The notes: a model not told the origin generated them from the letters alone. DNA of 64,000 nt from Saturnia japonica (GCA_033032175.1 CM065309.1:16244001-16308000), one strand, 5' to 3'. Shown: positions 23,051-35,215, counted from the stretch's first letter. Translations and numbers: made by a program.

Positions 23051-25420
23051 ATATAGAAATATTTTTTTTTTTATGAATTAAAAGATATACTTACCCACCA
23101 CATGACAGTTTAAAACTGACTCACACTCACCAATGTCTATGCTATAGACTCCTTAGCTTATTGATACCTGCTCTAGATATGCCAATAAAAAAACTTTAAT
23201 TATATATGTATCGCTGATGCCAGAAAGTTTTATCTAGTCAGTTAATGATCTCAATTGATAAACTATGAATCCTACATATAATACCTGCATATTAGGTATG
23301 TAAATTGTATTTATTAGTTATGTAAATAATTTTAAAATTCCTTTTGATTTTGATTATAGAAAAAAAAATCAAGTTTGTTGTTCTTTTTAAATTGTTACAA
23401 AACAAATTAATGCCATAATTTTGAAATAAATATGAGTCATGGTTATTTTGTAAATAATACGTAAATGTTTCATTGTATTCCATAACGATAAATACATTTA
23501 GGTACCCTTAATAGTCGCAATACACGCAAAGGTTTCTCATTAATACGTTCATTGTTCAGTATGTAATTAGTCAGGAATATGCAACTGCATGCAGCCAAAC
23601 TATAATCACTTTGTTCGTTGTTTGATGTTTAGTGGACTAGCAATAGCGTATTCCAATTAATGGCTGGCTGACTCAAATTGAACTTGCTTTGATTGCACTG
23701 AAATAGGCTCTGAGTACCTATCTAGTTTAAATTTCGAATCAGGAATCCAATTGTTTCCTAGGTGTAGGTATATATGTCCATATTGTTCAGACATTCAAAA
23801 TTAGGTGTTAGAATCCTTAGTAATTTTTTTGTTACCTAGATATTTTTTACCCATATTTTTGGTAGTTTCCGAGACTTCTTAATATATTTTCTAATTCTTT
23901 ATTTATATTCGCGCTTTATGGAATATCGACCGATCCAATTTGGATGAAGTTATCAGAAAAATATTGCCTTTTAGGAATAACAATAAGATTTTTTGTGATT
24001 ACCTCATTAATTTTATTAGATAGTATTCACTAGAATAATTATGTACACACTTGAAACGTGAAGCTTCTTACGCTTTTTTTTAATCCAGTAAATTAAAATA
24101 GTTTAATTATTATTCGGATATTTTTAGAAATACAAAATTAAGGTTAAGTACATATATAACATAGTTCATAACATTGTTCTGCTAGTCGCACTTACACTTT
24201 CATTCGTGATGTTTTACTTTTTCTGATGGAGACCAACCCCAACTCAAATGTGCGTTAAGAAGCTTCACTCCAAATAGATCTTGACAAGCATTGGACAATT
24301 GTAGAGGCGAAATTAACAACACCTAGAGATACAGAATTTGTACATACCAATTTGCTACGACCGCGCTCTAAATTTTTTTTAAATATATTGAACAATAATA
24401 AAGCTGAAAACTGATAAAGTTAAAATATCTTATATGAAGATTCAAAACCTTTGACAATGATATATAAATATTTAAGCTTTTCATTGAAAATAAACTAATA
24501 TGGGATTCATATTTTATTAATTAAATCGTTAAAAGGACGAAATTACTATGTCAGTCGTTTATAAAGCCACATAAAGAGAGTCAGAGGTTCGTAAACATTA
24601 GCAGGTAAATACACACTGTGCAGTCAACACAGGCAACGAGATACACACGGTCATGTTTCAAATAGCAGATTATTTTTTTAATTCTTATATTTTAGAGGCT
24701 TTTTTGCATTTAGCATATGTCAGCCCTATTCGCAGCATAACTTTAATAGAATCTTCATATCGTAGCATAAATAATGTTTATTATATATTTCATACTAAGA
24801 TGCAATTGATTTGAATAGACTAGCCGCCTCATCAGTGATCGTATCACCTAATTTTTTTTTATACATGTCAAAGTCTTTTCAAGCCAAGGCTTATGAAATC
24901 AAATAACTTGTTATAACGCAGCAACTAAATTAAAAACACGACGAGTATAAACAAAGGTTCATAAAGGAAAAGTTCTGTATTTTTTTTTTGTTTACTTGTA
25001 TCTGTCATGGCATATAATCCCCGCGGTTGTCCTAGTGTATTGCAGAAATGAGAAAACTTTTCAATGCCGTTATCCATTCGACAGTGACGTATTTTAGTCA
25101 TATTCACTGGGTACTGATCTACTTTGAATCTAAATAGTAAAGTATTTAATAATTAGTTTATGTTGAATACCTATATGATTAAAAGAATTATCGACGATTA
25201 ATTTTACTGTAGTTTATGTAGGTACTTATTGGAGTGGGCCCAGTGTTTTGAATTCAAAGCATTTAAGTACGATTTTTTATTGTGATTTTATTAGGCGGAC
25301 TAATGATTCTTGCACATTCCTTCGTTTTAAAATTTTAATCATATTTTTTATATAAATACCTACATAAAACAACTTGTAGTTTGAACATCATAAAATAGAT
25401 TTGTTCTTGATACAATTTTA
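23051..25420. other. AT-rich DNA without a recognised gene
   Basis: About 2.4 kb with no supportable gene. A 45-bp stretch at 24803-24850 (TTGATTTGAATAGACTAGCC then GCCTCATCAGTGATCGTATC) recurs at 52887-52935. Confidence 0.5.
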
Positions 25421-25423
25421 TGA

Positions 25424-25685
25424 GTTTTTGGCCGGATCTCAAACTGTCATGTAGTGGTTTTTGTTTTTTATTCATAAATTGTTGTTTGACCCTAATTATG
25501 TAATACAGGTGGCATTTTACATAATAAAAGTTAGTTATTGTGTATACGTGAAGTGGATTGGAAATAATAGCATGGATCATAACTCCTAACATGCAACAAA
25601 AACTCCCTAGAAAATTCTAACAAGGAAGCCACCATCTTGTTAGTATACTTAAATTATCATAAGACAGGACACTATCACTCGATAA
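25424..25685 (+). repeat. Dispersed repeat C, copy 2
   Basis: GAGTTTTTGGCCGGATCT, TTATGTAATACAGGTGGC, ACAAAAACTCCCTAGAAAA and TTCTAACAAGGAAGCCACCA then TCTTGTTAG place it in the same family as 16018, 34020 and 39800. Beyond the stem-loop, CATAAGACAGGACACTATCA is shared with copy 4 (CATAAGACAAGACAATTCA). Confidence 0.7.
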
Positions 25686-25924
25686 TCGGCAACACAAAGA
25701 ACGTAATAAGCAACAAGCATGATTGATTTATCTCTGAATATTTATCTCCCAATACATATCTGTTTTTGACATAATCTCTGCATAAAAGTTTTAATTATTA
25801 AATTTTTTTTTATTTGCATCTAAGCACCTTACTAAGAATAAGATAAAGCTTAGACGAGCTTTCTTTCCTAGTTTAATATCAAAATGTACCATCAAGATTA
25901 AGAATTTTTTTTTTTTATCAATTT

Positions 25925-26110
25925 TCACACAACTCTAGACAATTTTTAAAGAAAACCAACTTCAATGATTTTGAGATGTTCCCTGGTGTATCTTCGGAGT
26001 TGAACGTCCAATGTCAATGAAATTAAAGTGGGAACACCCTTGAGATATCCCCTTTCCAACAAAAAAGAATCATCTAAATCAGTGTATGAACAAAGCAGTT
26101 ATGAAATTGG
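25925..26110 (-). repeat. Dispersed repeat H, copy 2
   Basis: The reverse complement contains TTCATTGACATTGGACGTTC, AACTCCGAAGATACACCAGG and AAAATCATTGAAGTTGG, matching copy 1 at 15575-15770. Confidence 0.5.
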
Positions 26111-26329
26111 TTAAAATCTTTGTAGCTGAATATTATTGTAATATATACTTAGATGAAAAAATAAGAACTATATTACATTCTATATTCTAACATTATTATT
26201 CAACAATGCTTGAATAAAGAGACCGAAAATGCAATAACACCATGTATTATTATGAAGAGGGAAGTATAACCGGAACGAGAGTTATTTTAACATAAAAGGC
26301 CGGATCTATATTTCGCTTACATAAATATA

Positions 26330-27855
26330 CTTTTCATCAAAAAATCGAAACACCCGTGAAGTTTGGTTTTGAATGAGCCTTATGATTGTTTTACGATAAA
26401 ACAAAAGATAGAAATAATGCCAGTTAATTGCGGATATTATAAGGTATCGTTTGACGAACGTCGATGTTTCAAATTAACATTTTTTTTTAGCTAGCTTGTT
26501 TTGTTTAATTGGTGTGTTTTACCCTTTGAAAAGAATTTGTAAAATGTTAGAAATAAAAACGTAAAACAAAAAATGTTTAAAAAAAGTTTATTCAGTATCT
26601 CGTCTTTCCTCCCCGGGTTCTAATGACTGCTTCTATGCGGTTCCTTATGGAGCAGTTGAGAGTCACAATCTTGTATTGTGGGTTGTTATCCCATTTTTCT
26701 CGTATAACTGTTTTAAGCTGGCCAAGCGTCTCCGGAGCAGGATCTCTCGCTCTTACTCGTCTCTTCAACTCATCCCGTTAGTGTTCTATAGGATTCATAT
26801 CCGGGCTTTTTACTGGCCAGCAAAAAACCAAAAAATAAAAAATGAAATAAAAAAGCAAAAATGAACCCTTCACCAATAAAATGTGTACCTACAAGAGGCT
26901 CCAGACACACTTCGTTGTAACGTGGCCCATTTAATGACGGTAAGAGAGGTCCAGATAGAAAAGCAAGTTCAGTTTTTCAATCGGCGCTTATGTCTCCCCA
27001 AACCGTCCATAAACCACCACCATAACTGACTAACTGACTCAAAATGCTTTCCCTCTCATCCATACACCTTCTTTCTTGCATCGTTGCCATACAGCATGAT
27101 CTTACATTTGTCAAAAAGAGAACTTGAGAACTGCTCAATTGAAGGTTAAGTTAAGGCCAAAGTTAAGACGTACTCTTCGGTGGTCTACCGTCAATTTTGG
27201 GCCATTAACTAGTTTAAGAGGTTTCAAGCCACGCTCCACCAACTTCTTCTAATGGTAGAATCGCTCACAGTCAATCCTCGAATCACATGAAGTCGCTGCT
27301 GCGATTGAATAGAGTTCAATCGACAATTTCTTATACAAACTGACACAATATAATGGTCGTTTCGTTCAGACGTGACTTGACACTACCAGTAGACACCAGA
27401 TACTGTACGGCGAGTAAACATACTAGTCTCCCGATAACGCTGATACACTGTATTGACAGCAGAAAGGCTAAGATACAATTGTGCGGTCACAAAAAGTTGA
27501 CTAAGCCATGAATTCAGCAACGCCACGGTATCCATATTTGTTAGGAAAAAATATCTTTAGTAGTATGTAACAAAGCTTTGTTACCAATCACTATTAAAAC
27601 AACTATATTTTTGGCAAAAAGAAAATGTGATTAAAATGCAGAAATTCTGAGGGAATACACATTGAGCTCCACATTCATTTATTCGATGAAAAATCGGAAA
27701 GTTATAATTAAAATTTGTAATTGCGTAAGACTAAACTGCCGGAAGAGTATTTTTTAATGATATTAAACCTCTTTTTTATTTAAATTCAGCCTGAATAATT
27801 TTAAGACTCATTCAAAATTAAATTTCAGGGGTGTTTCGAATTTTTTGATGAGTCA
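26330..27855 (-). mobile_element. Tc1-like DNA transposon, degenerate, ~1.5 kb
   Basis: The left end (26330, TTCATCAAAAAATCGAAACA and CCC) and the right end read in reverse (TCATCAAAAAATTCGAAACA and CCC) are near-identical inverted repeats that continue imperfectly through TGAA-TTT--TTTTGAATGAG. TA dinucleotides lie directly outside (26328-26329, 27856-27857), the target duplication of the Tc1/mariner group. The enclosed minus-strand transposase remnant confirms the type. Confidence 0.8.
26592..27534 (-). pseudogene. Tc1-family transposase, broken
   Basis: The minus strand starts at an ATG at 27534 (MDTVALLNSWLSQL), runs through decayed sequence with a region like YQRYRETSMFTRRTVSG, and ends with a well-preserved C-terminus: SPDMNPIEH, then RDELKRRVRARDPAPETLGQ, VIREKWDNNPQ, and RIEAVIRTRGGKTRY before the TGA at 26592. 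SPDMNPIEH carries the third-catalytic-residue region of DDE transposases (normally D-N-P-E-H), and the closing arginine-rich block is typical of Tc1. Multiple frameshifts and stops interrupt it (for example the stop right after IEH near 26785). It cannot encode an active enzyme. Confidence 0.75.
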
Positions 27856-27861
27856 TATCAC

Positions 27862-27950
27862 TTTGCTTGATGGTAAACACAGTACAATCCAAAAGCAACG
27901 GCGACCACTAAGAGATTGGCAATCCATTGACAACTGACTGAGCTCGAAGA
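27862..27950 (-). repeat. CR1/jockey-like LINE 3' tail (minus)
   Basis: TGATGGTAAACACAGTACAA, TCCAAAAGCAACGGCGACCA and CTAAGAGATTGG are the reverse of the family 3' tail seen at 9012 and 42593. It abuts the right end of the Tc1-like element. Confidence 0.55.
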
Positions 27951-28745
27951 GAAAAAAAAACAATGAAGAGTCACTGTTACGGGTTAATCACTATGGTTGT
28001 GACCCCGACAGGTTCAGATGCCAACCACCCAGCTTGTTTATTGGATATACATCGTCTCACGCCTATTACACTCTACGCACCGAATATAATAATATAACTG
28101 AGATTGCCCGGCAGCTTAGTGTTGGGGACATTATTTTTTAACATGTCGGCGGCTTCTGTACACAACCTGTTGACTATCGATATTATACATTTAGTGGTAT
28201 GCCGATTGTTTTGAAATATGAAGTAGAACAATAAACGACTGTCACTTTAATAAATCTAGGTACATCATTCAATCAACATTCAACGGAGTTATTGTAGAAC
28301 TCTATATAAACACTGGTTTTGGATGAAGCTATATCTTTGTACTTATTTCTTTACCTATCTTGTGCCTAAAAATGTTCAATAAATGTTTAAAGTGTATTTG
28401 TACAATCGCCTTCTTTCAAATCTTTTAATCTTTCACTATTAATGTAATAACTGCGACAAAATAAACTTGGTCTAACCTAACAGTTTCGTGTCCTCGGAAC
28501 GGACACCGATAATAACTCCAGAAGCCGCTATTAATAATTCACCATTATTGTTCATGTTTAAATGTTGAACATTAATTACTGAATGATTCAGAAGACAACG
28601 TATCCTCACACTCGTCAGTGACTAACAGCGGAGGAAAAGTTACTCATATACTGTCACCGACATGTCGCCGAGAAAGTTTTTCAATTTGCAACGATGTGAA
28701 GTCGCAAACTAACCTGCCAACATCCAACCCGCAAACATTTTTTTT
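27951..28745. other. No gene recognised
   Basis: Mixed-composition spacer with no supportable coding frame or RNA gene. Confidence 0.5.
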
Positions 28746-28749
28746 TAAG

Positions 28750-28865
28750 CACTAACTACATTGTTAGCCTAAGCAAATAGAGCCGCTGATGAACTTTTAC
28801 AGCTTTACCGGGCATGGAGGCAAGCTCTTACGGTACTCTACCGCAAACATGTCGACGGGTCGGCG
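28750..28865 (+). repeat. Second copy of the GC-rich block segment
   Basis: ACTACATTGTTAGCCTAAGC, GAGCCGCTG, ACTTTTACAGCTTTACC and CTTACGGTACTCTACCGC match the reverse complement of 21900-22024 word by word with substitutions, making the GC-rich block a dispersed repeat. Confidence 0.5.
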
Positions 28866-29980
28866 GGTTTGGTGTGTAGAGCGCTTAAACGTGCCACTAT
28901 GACTGGTGTTATCTGGTGTCTGGTGGTTGCGATCCATTAGGATACAATTTTTGTATCCTATCACCCAATTACATAATTATTATTAAGTTCAAATCTCCAA
29001 TAGTGCGGCAACGTGTGTGACGGCTATTTTGTTTCCAGTATACGCACACGAGTAATACAATAAAATTAAGTTCGAAATCTGATAAAAGTGGGATTTTAAA
29101 TTTCATTTACCTAAATCTTATCATAGTCATTAGCATATTATACTTTTTTATTGTAATCAAGGGGAACGCGGAGTAAGAAACGTTTGCGTGGTTCCAAGGT
29201 AAACACAAAGGGAAGGGTTGTTTTATTTACCTTCATTCATTTTATACCTTTTATTTCAGACGTAGGTATTTCTGCTGTCGTTGTGATAAAGCGCTTAATG
29301 CTTTTAATGTATTTTTAATGACGCCATGAATTTTCTCAAAGTAGATACGAAATCGCATTAGACATTTATAATCTGTTGAATTAAATAATTGCGGATTGTA
29401 ACTCGGGACAGTGGTACCTGTTAAAATTATGTTTATAGCACGTAAAATAACAATTAAAATAAATATCTTTTATTATATTTTTTTCTGGACATTTTGTGTT
29501 GTTTAGAAGGATAACGTAGCAATCTCGTCTATTTTAAGTGATGATTTTGGATATAAAAACAAGATGGATATAAATGTATGTAACAATAGAATTAATTTGT
29601 TCAACATCATAGGTATTATAATATCATTTTCAATACATTTTTTTTTAATTAATAAAAACCCATACAAAGCCGCGGCCGGTTAGTACATATAAGCTACACA
29701 TTGACCCTTAATTCGTTAAGGTTCGATTCGAGTTCAAACGTAGGTGACTCAAAGTTTCAACTGAAACCGGTATTTCGATGAATTTATCCATAATTAATTA
29801 TTGTACCGTCAAGTTGATTCTATCTACGGCCGCTAAGAACTCACAAGTTTGATATGAATACAAGATAATACACAAATCATTTAACATTCTACAAACTGAT
29901 AGAGTATAAATAATTGATAAAACTTTAATAGATATGATATAGCAGCTATATACAAAATTATTAATCTAATACTATTAATA
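28866..29980. other. No gene recognised
   Basis: AT-rich spacer. No gene, RNA or delimited element seen. Confidence 0.5.
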
Positions 29981-29984
29981 ATAT

Positions 29985-30255
29985 TATAAAGCTATTGTTT
30001 GTATGTTTGAATGCGCTAATATCTGTAACTACCTATGATATATGAATTATTTTTTTAGCATTTTGTAGCCTATTTATTGAGAAAAGTTATATGCTATACA
30101 TATTCACGCTACGATCCCGAGGAGCGGAGCAGCAACTATAAACGTCATGCAACCTGTCAGTCAAGGCAAGTATGAGAATCAAGTGGCGCGGTGGAGAGTT
30201 AGTTGATAAATTTAACACGAGTGACACCGTGAAGAAAACAATACAGCAACAGTAT
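29985..30255 (+). repeat. Dispersed lepidopteran repeat copy
   Basis: It starts ATTATAAAGCTATTGTTTGT and ATGTTTGAATGCGCTAAT, has CACGCTACGATCCCGAGGAG and CGGAGCAGCAACTATAAACG in the middle, and ends AACACGAGTGACACCGTGAA. This is the fullest copy of the family also seen at 6890 and 20150. Confidence 0.6.
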
Positions 30256-30945
30256 AGCTATAAATAATAAGCTAAAAATAATATTAGGTTTGTTTAAAAT
30301 ACATTATAGTTATTTGAAAATTTTATAATACGTTTTGATCAAATATAAATTAGAAAACTGATTTAACTATTTTGTGTTCAAACCAATAACCACAACCGCG
30401 AAATAAATCAAGGGATCGATTGAAAGAATGCCTACTGCGACCAGCTATATGGGAATTAAAGGTATTTTTTTATACCAGTTCATCATCCTAGATTAACCAC
30501 ACCGAACACTAGAAGTTAATAAAAAAATAACAGATTGAAAACTCGTTAATATTCATACCAGCTTACGAAAGTAAAATATTTCAGCGAGTCCCGCAAAATT
30601 ATTTCAACAATTCAGACAATGTCTACCGTCTACCAAAAGCGCTGGATTAAAAATATTTCAGTTATAATCAAGAGTACGTAGGAAGGATAATTTAATATTT
30701 TCTATTGATAGTTTTTCTCGATGACTGGGATGTTTTCCGAACCGGTATTAGTGTCCCGGTATTCATAGGCGTCTTCTTAAGGTCTAAATTGAATAAAATA
30801 TTTTTGATACTGATTTTGAGGTATTTAACACAACTGAAAATTATGCTTATCACACAAAGGTCAGTCGTCACAAAAGTCGGAGATCGAATCCGCAGTCTCT
30901 CAGTTTAGGTTCACTGCGCTATGAGATGAATGGAATATCGATCTG
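30256..30945. other. No gene recognised
   Basis: AT-rich spacer. A 67-codon frame at 30705-30908 has no domain. Confidence 0.5.
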
Positions 30946-30949
30946 ACGT

Positions 30950-31045
30950 CTGCAGGATCAAATATTTTTAATTTATTGTTGTATAATGAGAACATTTCTT
31001 GATGTGTATAAGTTTCTTCAGGATGTTTTCCTTTACCGCCAACAG
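30950..31045 (-). repeat. Left arm of an inverted repeat pair
   Basis: In reverse this reads GCGGTAAAGGAAAACATCCT, GAAGAAACTTATACACATCA, AATGTTCTCATTATACAACA and ATAAATTAA, matching 31393-31470 on the + strand. GGTAAAGGAAAACATC--GAGGAAAC is a word I recall from LINE debris throughout Lepidoptera. Confidence 0.6.
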
Positions 31046-31089
31046 AATAAATTATTTTCCAAGGTTTTTTTTTAATTTCGGCTACATTT

Positions 31090-31360
31090 AACTGACTCAT
31101 TAGCCTAATGGTCATAAGTGCGACGGCTATGCTCGAGGTCCTGGGTTCGAATCCCAGGACCAGCAAAGTGTTTTTAGGTTTTTCAATGAAATCATTAGTA
31201 ATAGTTCGATGTTCGACTTTGTGCCAGAGTAATGGCAATAGGCTCGCCCCCTATTACATGGGACCTAAAAAAGCATACCTAACCGGTGAACTGTAGGTGT
31301 ACATGAATACACCTCTGCCTAACCCTTCGAGGAATACAGACGTGATGGTATGTTTGTATG
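31090..31360 (+). repeat. tRNA-derived SINE, family B, copy 1
   Basis: The head has TAGCCTAATGGTCATAAGTG (A-box region) and a strong B box with paired flanks, TCCTGGGTTCGAATCCCAGGA. The body then runs AATGGCAATAGGCTCGCCCC, CTATTACATGGGACCTAAAA, GTGAACTGTAGGTGTACAT and ACACCTCTGCCTAACCCTTC. The copy at 42161-42360 shares the whole order. The tRNA-like head cannot fold as a functional tRNA, so a SINE is the right call. Confidence 0.75.
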
Positions 31361-31392
31361 TACTAATTTTAGTATAGTTAGTACTATCAGCT

Positions 31393-31470
31393 GGTGGTAA
31401 AGGAAAACGTCTTGAGGAAACTGAAATGTTTTCTCATTATACCACAATAAATTAGGAAAGTACATATTTA
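31393..31470 (+). repeat. Right arm of an inverted repeat pair
   Basis: GGTGGTAAAGGAAAACGTCT, TGAGGAAACTGAAATG, TTTTCTCATTATACCACAAT and AAATTAGG mirror 30950-31045 with a small gap. The two arms enclose SINE B copy 1. Confidence 0.6.
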
Positions 31471-32365
31471 CAAATTCTTTGACGTTTAATATCATGAGAC
31501 AAGTTTCCCCGAAAAGAGGGCTTTACTCAACAGCGATTTCTGATTTTACAAATTACGACATTATAACAATAAATAGATTCAACGAAAAATCACACCAAAT
31601 CAGGTAGGTAATTTTTATTCTGTGTAGTTCATGAAATCTATATTACATTATTTATTACGTGAAACCATTAATTCATGTCATAAATGATTTTTATGGGACC
31701 GTCTTTTATCTTTTAACAGCTCATAAATTATCAAACGAGTTTTTAACGATATTCTCGTTGTTATTCTCACGTTTTATTGAGGAGGGCTTTTAACTGTTAA
31801 AACATAATGGCATTGATTTATAATAAATACCAGCTTTTTCCCGCGACTTCATTCCCGTTGTCTTCAAAAGGAAACCTTTCGCGGATGGGCACAGAACAAC
31901 TCACCAAAGTTTCATCGCAATGGAATTAATTTTTTACAGTGGGATCAAACGTTCGGTTCTAAATGGTACTCGTACGTTGTCAATGAATAAAAAAAATTAT
32001 GTGTGCAATTCACACGTGGTAGAAGTGAAACTTTCACATATATGTTTTTTTTTTATTCATAAATGATCTAATACTCACTAATTTAAAGTTTTTGAAAATG
32101 TACATACAAGTACTCACAATCATTATTCACAATATAATTTTCAATTAATGCATATTTGAAATATCCATGATAACCTAACATAATACCAATCCGTAACAGA
32201 ATGTCTAAAAAGTTTTAGTTTTGTTCCTTTTTGGTAAGGTAATAAAATTAATTATTGCTGTCGCTTTCGCTTTTTCGTTTCATCAACTTTCAAATCAAAA
32301 CGATTCTAAAGAAGTTTTCCCTTCAAAAAAGAAGGAAGGAAAAACAATGTAAATTTTCAATTCCA
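31471..32365. other. No gene; one decayed repeat near 31830-31990
   Basis: The stretch TTTTCCCGCGACTTCATTCC to CAAAGTTTCATCGCAATGGA (31840-31924) resembles the start of a common lepidopteran dispersed repeat ('CCCGCGACTTCGT--GCGTGG' then 'AAAGTTTCATCGCAATCGG'). The rest shows nothing I can support. Confidence 0.4.
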
Positions 32366-32369
32366 CAAC

Positions 32370-32650
32370 AGAACCACATACACTGGGTAAGTCACAGTTT
32401 TACAGTAAACTCCATCTCGGCAAGAACTAAAAATTTTCTGTCTTATTTTTATCGTACCGTAAAACTGTGGAACCATCTCCCGGTCAGTGCGTGCCCTCCT
32501 TCTTCACCGGATCATTTAAGCATAACCTGAAGAGATATTTATGCAGGCCAGCATGACAGTGGAGACCTTCGATGGATCTCTCGGTGGTCACCGTTGTGTT
32601 TGTACTGTACTGCGCTTACAATTAGAAACGGTAACGTCAATGTGCCGAGC
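32370..32650 (+). pseudogene. CR1/jockey-like LINE, last ~50 codons plus 3' tail
   Basis: The + frame carries HSFTVNSISARTKNFLSYFY, RTVKLWNHLPVSACP and a short remainder (32388-32530). It corresponds to the C-terminal reverse-transcriptase end at 13526-13825. It is followed by the tail GCAGGCCAGCATGACAGTGG, GATCTCTCGGTGGTCACCG and TGTACTGCGCTTACAATTAG. The copy is 5'-truncated and cannot move by itself. Confidence 0.7.
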
Positions 32651-34015
32651 TATTATAATAAAATTTCCTAGTTACGTTTTAATGGACCCAAAAGACAATA
32701 AATAGAGAACTATTGTATATACTGAACCATTTAAAGAGATAACAAAATCTCATCCCATCATCCAACTAAAACGAATGCCAATTAAATGGAAACGTTCTAC
32801 AGCACCTAGCTATGAACCGTAATATCTGTCAAGTCAATTGCAAGCCAGTTTGATTACGACGTGAAATAAATTCCTTTAATTCCCCATCAGCATCGAATTA
32901 AGTGCGAATTCCGAGTGATTTACTATTGCCATTCAATAATATACCATCCCTTTCCGTAGGGTGTCCACACGTTACAGTTACTACGGTAGCTTTAGTAAAA
33001 AAATAAAATAAAAACTCAACAGTCATAAAGATTGCCGACGGAAGTGAAAATTCAATTTTGAATTTTTAAATCAATTATAGTCTGAATTATTGCAGAGCAT
33101 GTCGGTGACGCGAAATCATAAGATTTTACCCATTCAAAAAGTCAAACATGAATATGATATGAATATGAGACATACCCCCTTTAGATTTAAATGTTTCTAG
33201 AGACAACTTTTTTATATTAAATTGCAGTCGCAAAGTATACTTTGCCATTCTCACTGTTTTATTTCTACTGCTGTAGAAGAGACCGAGGAGATTTGTAACA
33301 CAGGATAGTTGTAACAAAGTCGATATTTCGTAAACTTGGACCGTTAGTGATCTAGCAATATCGCGCAATTATGACTTTTTCGATGCACTATTTAATTTAG
33401 TCCGCGCCAGTCGCCTACAGGGAGAAGTTGTATATATGACATCTGTAGGTACGAAAAAGTTACACAATGTAACACCATTTCAATAACCTATTATTATATA
33501 CGTATTAGGTTTGCTTACGTGATATTTTTCAAATATGCATTAGGTATTCAAGTTTCATAGCAAGATAGTGTTTTTTAGAGTTCGGCTCATGTTTTAAGGT
33601 TAAATGCATAATTCTAATAAATGTACGATTTTTTGATATAGGAGGGTTAAAACAGCTTGTTTAAACTCTCTTTTGTTTTTATTTCTTAACTTACATGTGT
33701 TGCTATTTTATTTCATTCAGTATGCCCAATAAATATGTGCGAAAGATAAATAGGGGCATGACTAGCCTAGAGATGTATACAATGGCTTACGAGGGGGTGA
33801 CGTTAAAGAGTCAGAGCCGTTGAGACGTATCCTCGTATAATTTGAACTACTTTTAATAGTATCGGATTGAATTCGGATCAAATCTGTTGTGGTAACTGAC
33901 ACAACTGTTAAGGACAAAATTACTTTTATAGAAGGCAGAAAAAGTAAGCGCAGTTAAGAAGCGTGTATTTAGCGAGAAGAGAAAAAGGAAAAGTAGAAAA
34001 CCGAAGATGAATAAG
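32651..34015. other. No gene recognised
   Basis: AT-rich spacer. GTAGAAGAGACCGAGGAGAT at 33273-33292 recurs in reverse near 34838-34858 (see findings). Confidence 0.5.
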
Positions 34016-34019
34016 AAGG

Positions 34020-34262
34020 TTTTTTTTGAGCGGGATCTTGAAGTGACATGTTGTGATTTTTATTTTTAATTCATTTGCTTAGATTTTTGACCCTATATTA
34101 TGTAATATTGGTAGTGCTTGTATGATATAGTTTGATTTTTGTGCACAAGTAAAGTGGATTATAAATATAAACTAAAAGCATGCATTCTGGGATCTCAAAA
34201 AAACTTCCTAGAAAGTTCTAACAAGGAAGCGACCATCCTGTTAGGATACTGAAATCGTTGAT
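34020..34262 (+). repeat. Dispersed repeat C, copy 3
   Basis: GAGCGGGATCTTGAAGTGAC, TGACCCTATATTATGTAATA, GTGCACAAGTAAAGTGGATT, AGCATGCATTCTGGGATCTC, and TTCTAACAAGGAAGCGACCA before TCCTGTTAG. Closest to copy 4 at 39800-40066. Confidence 0.75.
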
Positions 34263-35025
34263 AATGGCAGTAATGGTCTTCATTAAAGAGGTCTGGTTGC
34301 CAAGTGAGGAAGAAGAATAATAAGGAACATTAAAACAGTGATGAAGAGGACAATAACGCTCTCGCTTTCATTCGTTGACATCTTTGCTTTTGTTGCCTTC
34401 AACTCTTTGCCAACAGAAGGCGAAATGAGAAGTGGGTTCAGCGCATCGATGGGAGAGTTTTTGTTATTTGCGGTAATTACATACAATAGGTAGATGAATG
34501 ACGTAAAAATTACAATATGTGTATTTTTATTAATAAAGCTTCATTTATTGACCAATAGTAACGTGTATAATATATTTACTTCACTATATATAATATACCC
34601 TTAAATACATAGTTATTACAACTTACCTCAATATCCGTTTTATCTTATCTCGGCAATAGGAGAGTTGTTACGTGCGGAGTTGTTACAATTTTCGTCGTTT
34701 TTCTCATACACCCTGATTATTTTTACTTATTTTTATGTTTGGTTCACATAGTGTATAGAACCGGCTTTTTTAGATATAGTGTTCATTGAGAAATATGCTA
34801 GGTAAGGTAAAAATTGTTACAACTCTCCTCGGTCTCCTCTACTTATTTACCCACGTGATAACTCCAGCAACTTTATTCCGCGTGCCAACAACATGATGAA
34901 GTTAGCCGTCAATGATAATAATTTAAATGCATTTTATTGTTATTTTTTTTCATTGTGTAAATAAATATTATTTTAATATAAAAAAATTAAGTTAATATCT
35001 TGTACGTGAAGATGTTACGTAGCTT
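34263..35025. other. No gene recognised
   Basis: AT-rich spacer. A 67-codon minus frame (34283-34486) lacks a recognisable domain. Confidence 0.5.
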
Positions 35026-35029
35026 CCCA

Positions 35030-35215
35030 AATGCTTCCCAATTGCACAAGGTGGTGGTCCGACGAGCTGTTAAAGATTACAGGAAGCTGTAGGATGCGGG
35101 CAGCATAGGACCAGTAGTTGTGGCGATCTTTTTGAAGGAGGCCTATGTCTATAATAGTAGTGGACATCTTTCAGCTGATATTAATGTTGATGAAGCTAGA
35201 GTATAACGAATTCAC
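35030..35215 (+). pseudogene. RTE-like LINE 3' fragment
   Basis: Translation from about 35050 gives RWWSDELLKITGSCRMRAA and then, past stops, a W-R block. This fits the RW-D-L-K--G---MR-A block seen at 20785 and 3645. It ends in a GTTGATGAAG tail, again like the TGA-repeat ends of RTE elements. Confidence 0.55.

Noticed and set aside
31090..31165. tRNA gene around the TCCTGGGTTCGAATCCCAGGA T-arm
   Set aside because: The D-arm and anticodon arm do not form and there is no acceptor stem; the sequence continues into a body shared with 42161-42360, so it is a SINE head.
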